From an uncultured Candidatus Melainabacteria bacterium (GTDB lineage Bacteria; Cyanobacteriota; Vampirovibrionia; Gastranaerophilales; Gastranaerophilaceae), in assembly GCA_947361615.1 (NCBI GenBank), contig CANAJP010000006.1:1-49896 (forward strand): DNA of 49,896 nucleotides, read 5' to 3'. Under the pieces are notes generated by a model. It saw only the letters and a program-made list of their open reading frames with translations. It was not told where the DNA came from and searched no databases. This document shows, one piece after another, positions 33,148 to 41,640 of this stretch. Within the stretch, counting starts at the first letter, position 1. The number at the start of each line of letters is the position of its first letter. A program made the position numbers and the translations under genes.

Positions 33148-34407
33148 ATGAGAATATCACCTATTAATAATATATGGAATAATGAATACTCAACACAAAT
33201 AGCTATTCCAAATAAAACCGGCTTATATAACGCGCAGAAACCACAAGACCAATTTTGTAAGTCAAACATAAAAAATTGTTCAAGTGTTCTACCATTTAAA
33301 GGTTTTACTGAAAAAGTTGTAATGGAACATTTTAACGAAATGTTTGTTGGTTTTGAAAAACAAAAATTACAATTAAACGAAATCTTATTGGAACCCTTTT
33401 TTAAATCACGTGTATCACACATATTTAAACGAGCACATAATCCAATACCCCCATCAATTTTACTGCATTCGCCCGATAAGTTGCTTATAAGAAATTTTAA
33501 CGATGCTACGCAAAAAACAATAACTACATTTTTTCCAGAAGATGTTACTAGAATATCAGACATTCCGAATGAACAGTTTCTACCTAGAATAGCAGAAATT
33601 TTAGAAGCAAATAAACCTGCAAAACCTGAATATCCAAGTACACATTTAATTATTATAGAAAATATTGAAAACTATCTAGGAATGAATTACAACCAAGCCA
33701 AAAGACTACGAAATTTCAACTATGATAGCCAAGATATAAACATACTTCAAAGAAATAATAATAGCGATAATATCAACTATTTTAAAAGCTTATTAGATTA
33801 TTGTCACACATCCAGACGTTCAGGGGGGTATGAAACAAGCTTTTTATTTACGTCTTCACGTCCACACTTAATACACCCGGACTTCCGAAGTGGGAAAATG
33901 GAAAAAATAGAAATTCCAAGGTTAAACGATGATGAAACAGTACAACTATTTATAGAACTGCTTCGAGCTAAAATTCCAAATCTGATGAATTTTAATACTG
34001 AACAACTTACTAAAATAAAAGAAACTTGCCAAACAGATGCCGTAAAAGGAGCATTTAATTATGATGATTTAAACAGGCTTGCTCAAGAAATACAGCTACG
34101 CAATAAAGGACAAGATTTCGATTTTATTATCAAATTGACACAGGGTACCCCACGTGCTTTCTCTCCTGAAGATATTATTCGTCAAGAACGAATAACACGT
34201 GTTTTCTCTTACAAACCTACCGAATACGAAATATTAAAAGGTAAATATGAAAACGGAGATATAACAGAAGTTGAACAAAAACTCTTTGAAGAATTAACGG
34301 CAAAAAATAAAATTAAAATTCAAGAATTAGAAGAAAAAGAAAAACTTGGAACAATCACGATCTTAGAAAAAGAAGAATTAAAAAAATTAAAAGAACTTGA
34401 TGATTAA
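33148..34407 (+). CDS. degenerate AAA protein (pseudo-ATPase)
   Basis: 419 residues; MRISPINNIW start and PFKG at 49-52. Line-up with the AAA+ at 28586: the Walker A position reads ILLHSPDKLLIRNF (104-117) instead of VVLYGATGVGKTEML; the Walker B position reads LIIIENIENYLGMNYNQAKRL (167-187) instead of ILLIDEAEKYMCMSSEKANRL; the following DxxDxxxLxR...NIxYFKSLLD and SFLFTSSRPHLI segments match. So both catalytic motifs are lost while the frame is kept intact and the C-terminal coiled region remains. It is probably a regulatory or structural partner of the active ATPase. The frame is unbroken, so it is not simple decay. Confidence 0.72.
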   Translation: MRISPINNIWNNEYSTQIAIPNKTGLYNAQKPQDQFCKSNIKNCSSVLPFKGFTEKVVMEHFNEMFVGFEKQKLQLNEILLEPFFKSRVSHIFKRAHNPIPPSILLHSPDKLLIRNFNDATQKTITTFFPEDVTRISDIPNEQFLPRIAEILEANKPAKPEYPSTHLIIIENIENYLGMNYNQAKRLRNFNYDSQDINILQRNNNSDNINYFKSLLDYCHTSRRSGGYETSFLFTSSRPHLIHPDFRSGKMEKIEIPRLNDDETVQLFIELLRAKIPNLMNFNTEQLTKIKETCQTDAVKGAFNYDDLNRLAQEIQLRNKGQDFDFIIKLTQGTPRAFSPEDIIRQERITRVFSYKPTEYEILKGKYENGDITEVEQKLFEELTAKNKIKIQELEEKEKLGTITILEKEELKKLKELDD

Positions 34408-34455
34408 TACTAGTATTTAAAAATACAAATGCCATATTATACACCAAACAAATGG

Positions 34456-34483
34456 TTGATAATCATGCTGAAATTAGTATAAT
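34456..34483 (+). promoter_or_regulatory. promoter of the DUF5131 gene, probably leaderless
   Basis: TTGATA (34456-34461), 16 bp, TATAAT (34478-34483). The ATG at 34492 is only 8 nt after the -10 box and no ribosome site exists, so the transcript would begin at or next to the start codon. Confidence 0.55.
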
Positions 34484-34491
34484 TAACAAGT

Positions 34492-35199
34492 ATGGCAGAA
34501 AAATCTAAAATTGAATGGACCGAATCGACTTGGAATCCAGTTACTGGTTGCACAAAAATCAGTGAAGGTTGTAAGCATTGTTATGCTGAAAGAATGGCGA
34601 AACGTCTATATGCAATGGGACAAAAAAAATATAAAAATTGTTTTAACGTAACGACACATGAAGACTGTTTAGAAGAACCTTTGAATTGGAAAAAGCCTCA
34701 AATAATCTTTGTTTGCTCAATGAGTGATTTGTTTCATAAAGATGTTCCTGATGAATTTATTATCAAAGTATTTGAAGTTATGAATAAAGCATCTTGGCAT
34801 ACATTTCAAGTCTTAACAAAAAGGGCTGAACGGTTGGAAAAAATTGCATCAAAATTAAACTGGACACCCAATATTTGGCTTGGAGTTACAGTAGAATCTG
34901 ATGCACAAAAGAGAAGAATTCCTTACCTAATTAATACACCTGCACATATTAAATATTTATCTATTGAACCTATGATTACAGAAATAAAAGATCTATGTTT
35001 ACAACATATTAACTGGGTTATAGTTGGAGGAGAAAGCGGTCCTGGTGCAAGACCTCTTCAAGAAAACTGGGTTACTAAAATTAGAGATAAATGTATCGAA
35101 AATAAAGTACCTTTCTTTTTTAAACAATGGGGAGGAGTCAATAAAAAAATTGCAGGTTGCGTTTTACAAGGTCGACAATGGAAAGAATTTCCTATTTAA
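34492..35199 (+). CDS. DUF5131/phage Gp37-Gp68 family three-Cys protein
   Basis: 235 residues. It has the family opening [33 protein letters not shown], with Cys 20, 27 and 30 in the three-Cys pattern, and later [42 protein letters not shown] and [15 protein letters not shown]. The family is radical-SAM-like in its Cys cluster but its reaction is not known to me. It usually travels with TcmP, which is exactly the converging next gene here (4-nt overlap). Confidence 0.9.
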   Translation: MAEKSKIEWTESTWNPVTGCTKISEGCKHCYAERMAKRLYAMGQKKYKNCFNVTTHEDCLEEPLNWKKPQIIFVCSMSDLFHKDVPDEFIIKVFEVMNKASWHTFQVLTKRAERLEKIASKLNWTPNIWLGVTVESDAQKRRIPYLINTPAHIKYLSIEPMITEIKDLCLQHINWVIVGGESGPGARPLQENWVTKIRDKCIENKVPFFFKQWGGVNKKIAGCVLQGRQWKEFPI

Positions 35200-36419
35200 T
35201 TTTTAATTAAAATTTCTCTTAAATTTTGTTTTCGTTGTAAGGCTTCTGATTTAAGTTTTTTACCATCTTTTGTTAAGTATTTAGATTTAATACGCTCATT
35301 ACAAAGTACACATAAATAATTCTGCTCAATTAGTATGTTTATTGCTTTCTTGATATTTGTTGAAGTAGGAATCTCAGTAGGAGATGCATCTTTCCATGAA
35401 TAAAAGTCATTATACAATTTAGAAAATAATGTTAATAAACATATTGTTTTATTTTTTGTAATTTCTTTTATTTTCTGACTTAACTCAAAATAAGAAACAT
35501 CGTCACAGTTATCAAAAAGCCCTAGTTGTCCATTTTTATTATTAGAAATTTTTTCTGATAACAAGCTAGAATAAGTATCAAGAAATGCACTTGCGACACC
35601 AACCGAGCTAGTTAATAAACATAAATAAAACCTATCGGCATTTTCAAGTTCTCTATCTTTTGTACGTGTAATTGCAACGTTTATAACAAAGTCCTTTTCA
35701 ATATCTTTGAATGCATGTTTTATAAGCCAACGAACGACCACAGCATTATTAAGTTGTTCTATGTCTTTAGCTTGGCGTTTCAATAAACGCAACATACGAA
35801 GTTCAATACCAAAATAATCTGCGATTTTTCTTAAACTATCATCATCGTCTCTACCTAAAATACGTTCATGCGCATTTGTATTAATTAATATTAGAATATC
35901 TTTTAACTTACTATTATCCTTTATTAGTTCTTTTAAACGTGGCAACTTTAATTCTACAGAAAATGGATCTGCAAAAATCATCCCCCATGGGGAATCACTT
36001 AAGCCCAAACTAAAACTATCAACACAATTTTCCCAAGATTCGCTTAACACCGTACAAGCTATCTGGGATTGCAATTTATTACTTTTTAAAAATTCATCAA
36101 CATTTAAAGATAATTTTTCGGCATTTTCAGAATTCTGTTCGCTTAAAAGCATCACCACTTTTTCAATATTATTGGCAGAATTTTCTAATTGTTTCTTCGA
36201 GCTATTTAATGCAATCAAAGGTGAACCAAGATTAGCATCATCAAACTTTCCACAACCCGCATATAAATCTAAATATATAAATTTTCGTCTTTCTTTTTGC
36301 ACATTGTTAAAAGAACTAGAAATAGAAATACAACTATCATAAACGCTCTTAAATAATTTATGCTTAATTGCTGTATGTGGAGCTTCTTCATTAAAATGTG
36401 ATTGAGCGACATCTACCAT
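35196..36419 (-). CDS. tcmP: three-Cys-motif partner protein TcmP
   Basis: 407 residues. N-terminal [13 protein letters not shown]..., then [13 protein letters not shown] (48-59) and GSPLIAL (65-71), then WGMIFADPF: the TcmP family layout, which resembles a methyltransferase-like Rossmann fold (DLYAGCGKF as the AdoMet loop). The second half has a winged-helix-like C-terminus. Named for its steady partnership with the three-Cys (DUF5131) protein; the biochemical role is unsettled. Arranged tail-to-tail instead of as an operon. Confidence 0.85.
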   Translation of the reverse strand: MVDVAQSHFNEEAPHTAIKHKLFKSVYDSCISISSSFNNVQKERRKFIYLDLYAGCGKFDDANLGSPLIALNSSKKQLENSANNIEKVVMLLSEQNSENAEKLSLNVDEFLKSNKLQSQIACTVLSESWENCVDSFSLGLSDSPWGMIFADPFSVELKLPRLKELIKDNSKLKDILILINTNAHERILGRDDDDSLRKIADYFGIELRMLRLLKRQAKDIEQLNNAVVVRWLIKHAFKDIEKDFVINVAITRTKDRELENADRFYLCLLTSSVGVASAFLDTYSSLLSEKISNNKNGQLGLFDNCDDVSYFELSQKIKEITKNKTICLLTLFSKLYNDFYSWKDASPTEIPTSTNIKKAINILIEQNYLCVLCNERIKSKYLTKDGKKLKSEALQRKQNLREILIKN

Positions 36420-36501
36420 AAAACAATTTTAACATATAAGCAACATATTTCCAGATTTGTAAATAAAAATTAATTTTTAATAGCTGCATTATCTTGCCGA
36501 A

Positions 36502-36536
36502 AATAATCAAACTGTCTGTTAAGAATAATCAAACTG
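36502..36536. repeat. direct repeat AATAATCAAACTG at the accessory/chromosome border
   Basis: AATAATCAAACTG starts at 36502 and 36524, 22 bp apart (two helical turns). It lies between TcmP and the first clearly chromosomal gene, so it may be a regulator site or mark an insertion edge. Confidence 0.35.
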
Positions 36537-36575
36537 AGTGTTCATTTACATTCACAAGTATTATTTTCTTTGCTA

Positions 36576-37103
36576 TTAATTTTTTATATATTTAATTACT
36601 TTAGCAGGATTACCTGCAACAATAACATTATCCGGTACGTCTTTTGTCACGACTGAACCTGCTCCGACAACAGAATTTTCTCCGATTGTTACACCTCTTA
36701 AAATTGTTGCGCCTGCACCAATCCAACAATTTTTCTTAATATGAATAGGAAGGCAGGTTATTACTGTACGTTCGTCCAAGTCATGATTATTTGAAATTAA
36801 TTGAACATTAGCCGCCAACATTGTGTTATCTTCGATTGTAATTCCGCCTGACGCCATCATCAAGCTGCCGTTCATCACAACAACATTATTTCCGATTTTT
36901 ACTTTACCTAAATTCACTCCTGTAATCGGTGTTCTAACGTCAACATTTTCGCCTCTATTTGGAATAAGTATATTCAAAAGCTCATTATATTCTTCACTAT
37001 AAGGCATTGTATGATTAAGTTTCCATACATTTTGAACTTCTTCTTTCCAATGCCTTTGCTGTTCGGGAGTTAAATTTGCGCAATCTATTCTAAGTTCTTC
37101 CAT
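36576..37103 (-). CDS. hexapeptide-repeat acetyltransferase 1
   Basis: 175 residues, left-handed beta-helix acetyltransferase (maltose/galactoside acetyltransferase-like). The N-terminal helix is unusual; the C-terminal two thirds show hexapeptide repeats (ITIEDNTMLAANVQLISNNHDLD, KKNCWIGAGATILRGVTIGENSVVGAGSVVTKDVPDNVIVAGNPAKVIK). The catalytic His is in SNNHD. It would transfer acetyl from acetyl-CoA to a sugar or similar acceptor; substrate not known. Forms a pair with the next gene. Confidence 0.85.
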   Translation of the reverse strand: MEELRIDCANLTPEQQRHWKEEVQNVWKLNHTMPYSEEYNELLNILIPNRGENVDVRTPITGVNLGKVKIGNNVVVMNGSLMMASGGITIEDNTMLAANVQLISNNHDLDERTVITCLPIHIKKNCWIGAGATILRGVTIGENSVVGAGSVVTKDVPDNVIVAGNPAKVIKYIKN

Positions 37104-37241
37104 TGTTACCTCTTTTATTTATTTTGTTTAACAGGATGTATGATATTGTTGTTATTATTTACGATAATCGATAATTTTCAAAATTGCAAATACTTATATT
37201 AAAATGGTATTTAATTTGCAGCCAATATTAGGAATATATGC

Positions 37242-37793
37242 TTATATTTCTTTTAACACTTTGCAAGGGTTGCCAACGGCAACAACGTTATCAGGAATAT
37301 CTTTTGTCACAACCGAACCTGCACCTATAACTGTATTATTCCCAATTCTTACTCCGGCAAGTACTACAACATTCCCGCCAATCCATACATTATTTCCAAC
37401 GGTAATTGGTTTTGCGTATTCAAGTCCCTTATTTCTTGTTGTTACATCCAAAGGATGGCAGGCTGTATAAAAACCACAATTCGGTGCGATAAAGACATTA
37501 TCTCCAAACGTTACTCTGGCACAATCCAATATAACAAGATTATGATTTGAATAAAAATTTTCGCCAATCTCAATGTTATAGCCGTAATCGCAGATAAAAG
37601 ACTGTTCAATCAAAAATTTCTCGCCTGTTTTGCCAAGAATTTGTTTTATTAATTTCGCTCTCTCTTCAATTTCATCATAGTTAAGGTTATTATATTTTTG
37701 GCACAAGAGTTTACAATTTACTCTATCATTTTTCAGATAATCAGCCTCCGCATTATATAATAAACCTTGCAACATTTTTTCTTTTTCATTCAT
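37242..37793 (-). CDS. maltose O-acetyltransferase-like protein
   Basis: 183 residues, a standard LacA/Maa-type acetyltransferase: N-terminal MLQGLLYNAEADYLKNDRVNCKLLCQKYN, then FICDYGYNIEIGENFYSNHNLVILD, TACHPLDV (catalytic His), and the C-terminal GNNVWIGGNVVVLAGVRIGNNTVIGAGSVVTKDIPDNVVAVGNPCKVL. Gap to its partner is 138 nt with no gene. Confidence 0.9.
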   Translation of the reverse strand: MNEKEKMLQGLLYNAEADYLKNDRVNCKLLCQKYNNLNYDEIEERAKLIKQILGKTGEKFLIEQSFICDYGYNIEIGENFYSNHNLVILDCARVTFGDNVFIAPNCGFYTACHPLDVTTRNKGLEYAKPITVGNNVWIGGNVVVLAGVRIGNNTVIGAGSVVTKDIPDNVVAVGNPCKVLKEI

Positions 37794-37804
37794 AGTTTCA
37801 ACAC

Positions 37805-39475
37805 CTATACTAACAATTTCTGTACTTCTTTTCGTTTAATTTTACGGGTTGTGGTGCGTTCGAAAGCTTCTTTGCGCAATATTATATTATTCGGTCGTTT
37901 GTAGGCTGTCAAGCGCTGAGATAATAATTTTATATCAGCCCTGACAAATCTCTCAACCTCTTCTTCTGAATATTCATTATACAATTCCTTATTAGGAACA
38001 ACAACAGCGGCTACTTCTTCGGTTCCGTCTTTGGCTCCAAAAGTTCTGTGAGAACCCAGAACGCAAACCTCAGAAATATATTTACTTTTTTCTAAAACTG
38101 ACTCGACTTCTTCAGGGAAAACTTTTTTACCACCGGAAAGGACTATCATATTTTTAATTCTACCGGTTATATAAATGTGGCCATCTTTATCAAATTTTGC
38201 GATATCGCCTGTGTGAAGCCACCCGTCAGAATCGATTGTTTCGGCAGTTAATTCGGGTTGATTACGATAGCCCTTCATCACAGACGGGCCTTTTAGTTGA
38301 AGTTCTCCTGTTTCTTTGTCAATTCTCGCCTCAAATTGTTTAAGCGGACGACCGACAGAATTCAAAACGCCACGTTTATCAGTATTTACAGAAACGACAG
38401 GACTTGTTTCTGAAAGCCCGTAGCCTTGATAAACTTTTATACCAATGGTTTCGAAGAATTTTCCAACACTAACATCAAGCGGCGCACCGCCTGAAATACA
38501 GCCTATAAACCTACCGCCAAACTGATCATGAATTTTCTTAAACATTAGTTTCTTTAAGGAATAAAACGGCACAAACTGCGCAACGGCATAAAGTACACTG
38601 AATGCATATTGAGTAAACTTTGAAGAATTTTTCAATTCATTTTCAATAGCGCATTTTAGAAGCTTTAAAAACGCCGGAACTACTATCATAAATTCTATCT
38701 GCTTTTCCCTCATAACACTAAGAATATCTTTAGGTTTAAGACTGTGGGAGTAATAAACTGAAAATCCAAAATTTAAAAACGCAGAAAATCCGACGGTCAT
38801 TTCAAAAAGATGATTCATAGGAAGGATTGAAAGCGTTTTTATTTTTCTATCAGGCAATATTACAGCAAGTGCCTCTTGTAAATCCTCAAGCTGGCTCGTA
38901 ATATTTTTAAAACTTATCTCGACCCCTTTCGGAGAACCGGTGGTACCTGAGGTATAAATAATAAACGCTGTTGCTTTAGAACTTCTTTTTCGCCATTTCG
39001 CGTTATAAATATCAGGAAGTTCATAAATACTAACAGCATTTTTTTCGTGAAAGTGTTCATCAATAACAATAATATGTTTCAACGACGGAATTTTAGCCTG
39101 AATATTTTTTGCGGTTTCAAGATATTTAGCAGAAACAAACATTAAAACGGGTTCTGCGTCGGTCAAAATTGATTTCAACTCATATTCTGTAAGTTTAACA
39201 TCTAACGGCACCGTTATCGTTCCAGCCAAAATTGAAGCAAATACACAGGCGCCGTATTCAGGTTTTGATTCGGATAAAATCGCAACCCGTTCACCTTTAG
39301 ATACAGCAACTTCATCAATAAGATATCTTCCAAGCTTACGCGAAAGAAGTCCCAGACCTTTATATGTAAATTCTTTCCATCCAAAAGACTCTTTAATTCC
39401 GAGAGCCACTCTCTCTTCATAATCACAAGTTTTGTCCTCTAAAAGTGACAAAATATAACGACTTCTTAATCCCAT
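37805..39475 (-). CDS. AMP-dependent acyl-CoA synthetase/ligase
   Basis: 556 residues, ANL superfamily (long-chain fatty acid-CoA ligase-like). P-loop FIIYTSGTTGSPKGVE, then GYGLSETSPVVS (A5 motif), LHTGDIAKFDKDGHIYITGRIKN (A7-A8) and the C-terminal TTRKIKRKEV with catalytic Lys. It activates a fatty acid to acyl-AMP and then to acyl-CoA (or acyl-ACP). The start at 39475 follows GGAGG; the frame is open to 39499. Eleven nt separate it from the acetyltransferase gene, so they are likely co-transcribed. Confidence 0.88.
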   Translation of the reverse strand: MGLRSRYILSLLEDKTCDYEERVALGIKESFGWKEFTYKGLGLLSRKLGRYLIDEVAVSKGERVAILSESKPEYGACVFASILAGTITVPLDVKLTEYELKSILTDAEPVLMFVSAKYLETAKNIQAKIPSLKHIIVIDEHFHEKNAVSIYELPDIYNAKWRKRSSKATAFIIYTSGTTGSPKGVEISFKNITSQLEDLQEALAVILPDRKIKTLSILPMNHLFEMTVGFSAFLNFGFSVYYSHSLKPKDILSVMREKQIEFMIVVPAFLKLLKCAIENELKNSSKFTQYAFSVLYAVAQFVPFYSLKKLMFKKIHDQFGGRFIGCISGGAPLDVSVGKFFETIGIKVYQGYGLSETSPVVSVNTDKRGVLNSVGRPLKQFEARIDKETGELQLKGPSVMKGYRNQPELTAETIDSDGWLHTGDIAKFDKDGHIYITGRIKNMIVLSGGKKVFPEEVESVLEKSKYISEVCVLGSHRTFGAKDGTEEVAAVVVPNKELYNEYSEEEVERFVRADIKLLSQRLTAYKRPNNIILRKEAFERTTTRKIKRKEVQKLLV

Positions 39476-39548
39476 TGAACCTCCAAACGACAATAACATT
39501 GTATTAAAATTTCATCAGGAAGTCAAAATATTTAACATTAAAAGCAGT

Positions 39549-39660
39549 TCTCCGGCCCTGCTCGTCACGCTCACGCGTGCCGACACCGGCCTGCGCTGTC
39601 TAATTCGTCACTCACAAGACTCGCTCACGTTCCTTATCGCGGGTCTTGCTCTGACAATTA
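39549..39660. repeat. GC-rich intergenic repeat, copy A
   Basis: A GC-rich patch in an AT-rich genome. Its first 44 bases (39549-39592) match 40836-40879 at 37 of 44 positions with no gap. The rest contains CGCTC/GAGCG-type words. No open frame or tRNA. It may be a REP-like or mobile spacer element. Confidence 0.6.
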
Positions 39661-39676
39661 AGAAATCGTCATTCTA

Positions 39677-39937
39677 TTATTTTCCATTATCTCTTTCAAG
39701 TCTAATTTCGTTTACAGCGTCGTAAATATCTTTTTCGGAGATTTTCAAAAAATTAGCGGCTATCATTGCCGCCTGTAGTCTATTTGTAACATTTAATCTA
39801 GATATAATTTCTTTAACATGAGCTTTAACTGTAGCCTCAGATACAAATAACTTTGCTGCTATTTGGTTATTAGTATAACCGACTGCTACATATTTCAGCA
39901 CACTAAGTTGACTCGGACTCAATAAATCTTCCAACAT
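39677..39937 (-). CDS. LuxR/GerE-type transcription regulator (no receiver)
   Basis: 86 residues, a lone GerE HTH: LSPSQLSVLKYVAVGYTNNQIAAKLFVSEATVKAHVKEIISRLNVTNRLQAAMIA. All key positions of the NarL/LuxR DNA-binding domain are there, but no receiver or sensor domain. It may act by binding DNA constitutively or with a partner. It is upstream of tRNA-Pro on the same strand. Confidence 0.85.
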   Translation of the reverse strand: MLEDLLSPSQLSVLKYVAVGYTNNQIAAKLFVSEATVKAHVKEIISRLNVTNRLQAAMIAANFLKISEKDIYDAVNEIRLERDNGK

Positions 39938-40078
39938 TAAATTCTCTCTTTCTTTTACATAAACTATTTATTACAGGGGATTTGTTATTACCCTCAAACC
40001 CCAAACGAATATATAGTCTTACAAAAGAGAGAGCTTGTATATTATCCAGTTGGACATAATATTTTCTCAATAAAAAAA

Positions 40079-40152
40079 TCGGGATGACAAGATTCGAACT
40101 TGCGACCCCCGCGACCCGAACACGGTGCGCTACCAAACTGCGCTACATCCCG
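40079..40152 (-). tRNA. tRNA-Pro (anticodon CGG)
   Basis: Complete cloverleaf on the minus strand: acceptor CGGGATG/CATCCCG, D arm GCGC...GCGC, anticodon stem CCGTG/CGCGG with loop TTCGGGT (anticodon CGG), T arm GCAAG-TTCGAAT-CTTGT, discriminator A. CCA is not encoded. It reads CCG codons. The gene is intact, with no phage att duplication seen next to it. Confidence 0.95.
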
Positions 40153-40268
40153 ATTTATATAAATATTGTACTCTAAAAAAATAAAATGCAATACTTTTTA
40201 ACTAAACAAATGACGAATATCATTTTTCAACCATTGATTAATAATCATACAACAGAAAGGCGGTAAAA

Positions 40269-40778
40269 ATGATTAGTCAAAGACTTGAAAAAGCTTTAAA
40301 CAAACAGCTTAACTATGAATTGTATTCAGCATACCTTTATTTTTCTATGAAAGCATTCTTTTCAAAAAGTGCATGGTGTGGATTCAGGCAATGGATGTGC
40401 GTCCAGGCTCATGAAGAAATGGAGCACGCTATGGGTATTTATCACTACTTAATAGAACGCGGTGCAAGTGTTGAACTTGAAGCGATAGAAAAGCCTGAAC
40501 ACGATTGGACTGATACTCTTGCTGTGTTTGAACACGCTTATAATCACGAAAAAGGTGTTACTGAGCGTATCAACGAACTCTTCACTATTATGGAAGAGGA
40601 AAAAGACCGTGCGGCACTTTCATTCCTCGATTGGTACTTAAAAGAGCAGGTAGAAGAAGAACGCAACGCTAAAGTTATTCTTGAGAAGTTGAAATTCATT
40701 GGTGATGATAAAACAGCATTGATGATGCTAAACGATAAACTTATGTCAAGAGAAATTCAAAAGCATGATATCAAATAA
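40269..40778 (+). CDS. ftnA: ferritin
   Basis: 169-residue bacterial non-haem ferritin, storing iron as ferric oxide in a 24-mer. Ferroxidase ligands are visible: E17 (QLNYELYSAYLYF), E50/H53 in HEEMEH (48-53), and E94-region and EQVEEE (~127) helices. AAAGGCGG precedes the start. A TGATTA-A-TAATCA dyad (40235-40247), ~20 nt upstream, might be a Fur/PerR-type site. A strong terminator follows. Confidence 0.93.
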   Translation: MISQRLEKALNKQLNYELYSAYLYFSMKAFFSKSAWCGFRQWMCVQAHEEMEHAMGIYHYLIERGASVELEAIEKPEHDWTDTLAVFEHAYNHEKGVTERINELFTIMEEEKDRAALSFLDWYLKEQVEEERNAKVILEKLKFIGDDKTALMMLNDKLMSREIQKHDIK

Positions 40779-40780
40779 TA

Positions 40781-40809
40781 AAAAAGGGCTTTTTAAAAGC
40801 CCTTTTTTT
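40781..40809 (+). terminator. terminator after ferritin
   Basis: Symmetric hairpin around GGGCTTTT/AAAAGCCC, flanked by A5 and followed by T7: a typical intrinsic terminator, possibly two-way with fabG. Confidence 0.9.
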
Positions 40810-40811
40810 GT

Positions 40812-40905
40812 CTTGCTCGACTCGCGTTTAACGGGTCTCCGGCTCTGCTCGTTTCGCTCTCGCGAACCGACACCAGCCTCGCCCTCAGCTCGCTCGCGCT
40901 ACATA
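40812..40905. repeat. GC-rich intergenic repeat, copy B
   Basis: Contains the 44-base core (40836-40879) shared with copy A and extends into the last codons of fabG. GC-rich, with CGCTC and CTCGC words. No gene. Confidence 0.6.
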
Positions 40906-41624
40906 ATAAGTCCGCCGTCGACTTCAATTACCTGACCGGTGATATAATCTGTATCAGCGGCCAAGAATTTAACCGTTTTGGCGATATCTTCCGGTTCACC
41001 AAGGCGTTTCAACGGAATAAAGTCTAAGAATTTAGACGTATCCAAATCTTTAGTCATATCAGTATTGATAAACCCTGGAGCAACAGCGTTAACTCTAATT
41101 CCGCGAGAACCAAGTTCTTTTGCTAGAGTTTTAGTTAAACCAATCAAACCTGCTTTTGCTGCTGCATAGTTTGCTTGACCGGCATTACCATTAACACCTA
41201 CAACACTTGCCATGTTAACGATTGCACCGCTTCTTTGTTTCATCATAACTTTTACAACAGGTTGTGAAACATAGAACGCACTAGAAAGGTTTGTATTAAT
41301 AACTGCATTCCAGTTTTCTTCACTCATTCTCATGAATAAGCCATCACGTGTAATACCTGCGTTGTTTACAAGAACGTCAATTCTACCGAATTTTTCAACG
41401 ATTTCAGCAATACCTGCGTTTACTTGTTCTGCATTTGATACGTCAAATTTGTAAGCTGCAGCGTCAACGCCTAATGCTTTGATTTCTTCAACAGTTTTAT
41501 TTGCAGCATCAACGTTTCCTGCATAGTTGATAACAACATCATAACCAGCTTTTGCAAGTTCCATTGCGCAAGCTTTACCGATTCCGCGTGAACCGCCTGT
41601 TACTAATGCTAATTTTTCTGACAT
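40899..41624 (-). CDS. fabG: 3-oxoacyl-[ACP] reductase
   Basis: 241 residues, NADPH-dependent reduction of 3-oxoacyl-ACP in fatty acid elongation. SDR motifs: GGSRGIGKACA (cofactor), NNAG (NVNNAGITRDGLFMRM context), catalytic Ser in MASVVG, YAAAK catalytic Tyr/Lys, and the C-terminal ITGQVIEVDGG. Start at 41624 after GAGGGAC; the longer frame to 41651 overlaps nothing useful. Last gene of the fab operon; no acpP follows. Confidence 0.95.
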   Translation of the reverse strand: MSEKLALVTGGSRGIGKACAMELAKAGYDVVINYAGNVDAANKTVEEIKALGVDAAAYKFDVSNAEQVNAGIAEIVEKFGRIDVLVNNAGITRDGLFMRMSEENWNAVINTNLSSAFYVSQPVVKVMMKQRSGAIVNMASVVGVNGNAGQANYAAAKAGLIGLTKTLAKELGSRGIRVNAVAPGFINTDMTKDLDTSKFLDFIPLKRLGEPEDIAKTVKFLAADTDYITGQVIEVDGGLIM

Positions 41625-41640
41625 TTTGTCCCTCTTTCTA

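Noticed and set aside
39903-40136. Open frame across tRNA-Pro
   Set aside because: It runs through the tRNA and into the start of the LuxR-type gene; not a protein.
40079-40152. tRNA-Pro as the phage attachment site
   Set aside because: No duplicated 3' end of the tRNA was seen in the window and no integrase is nearby.
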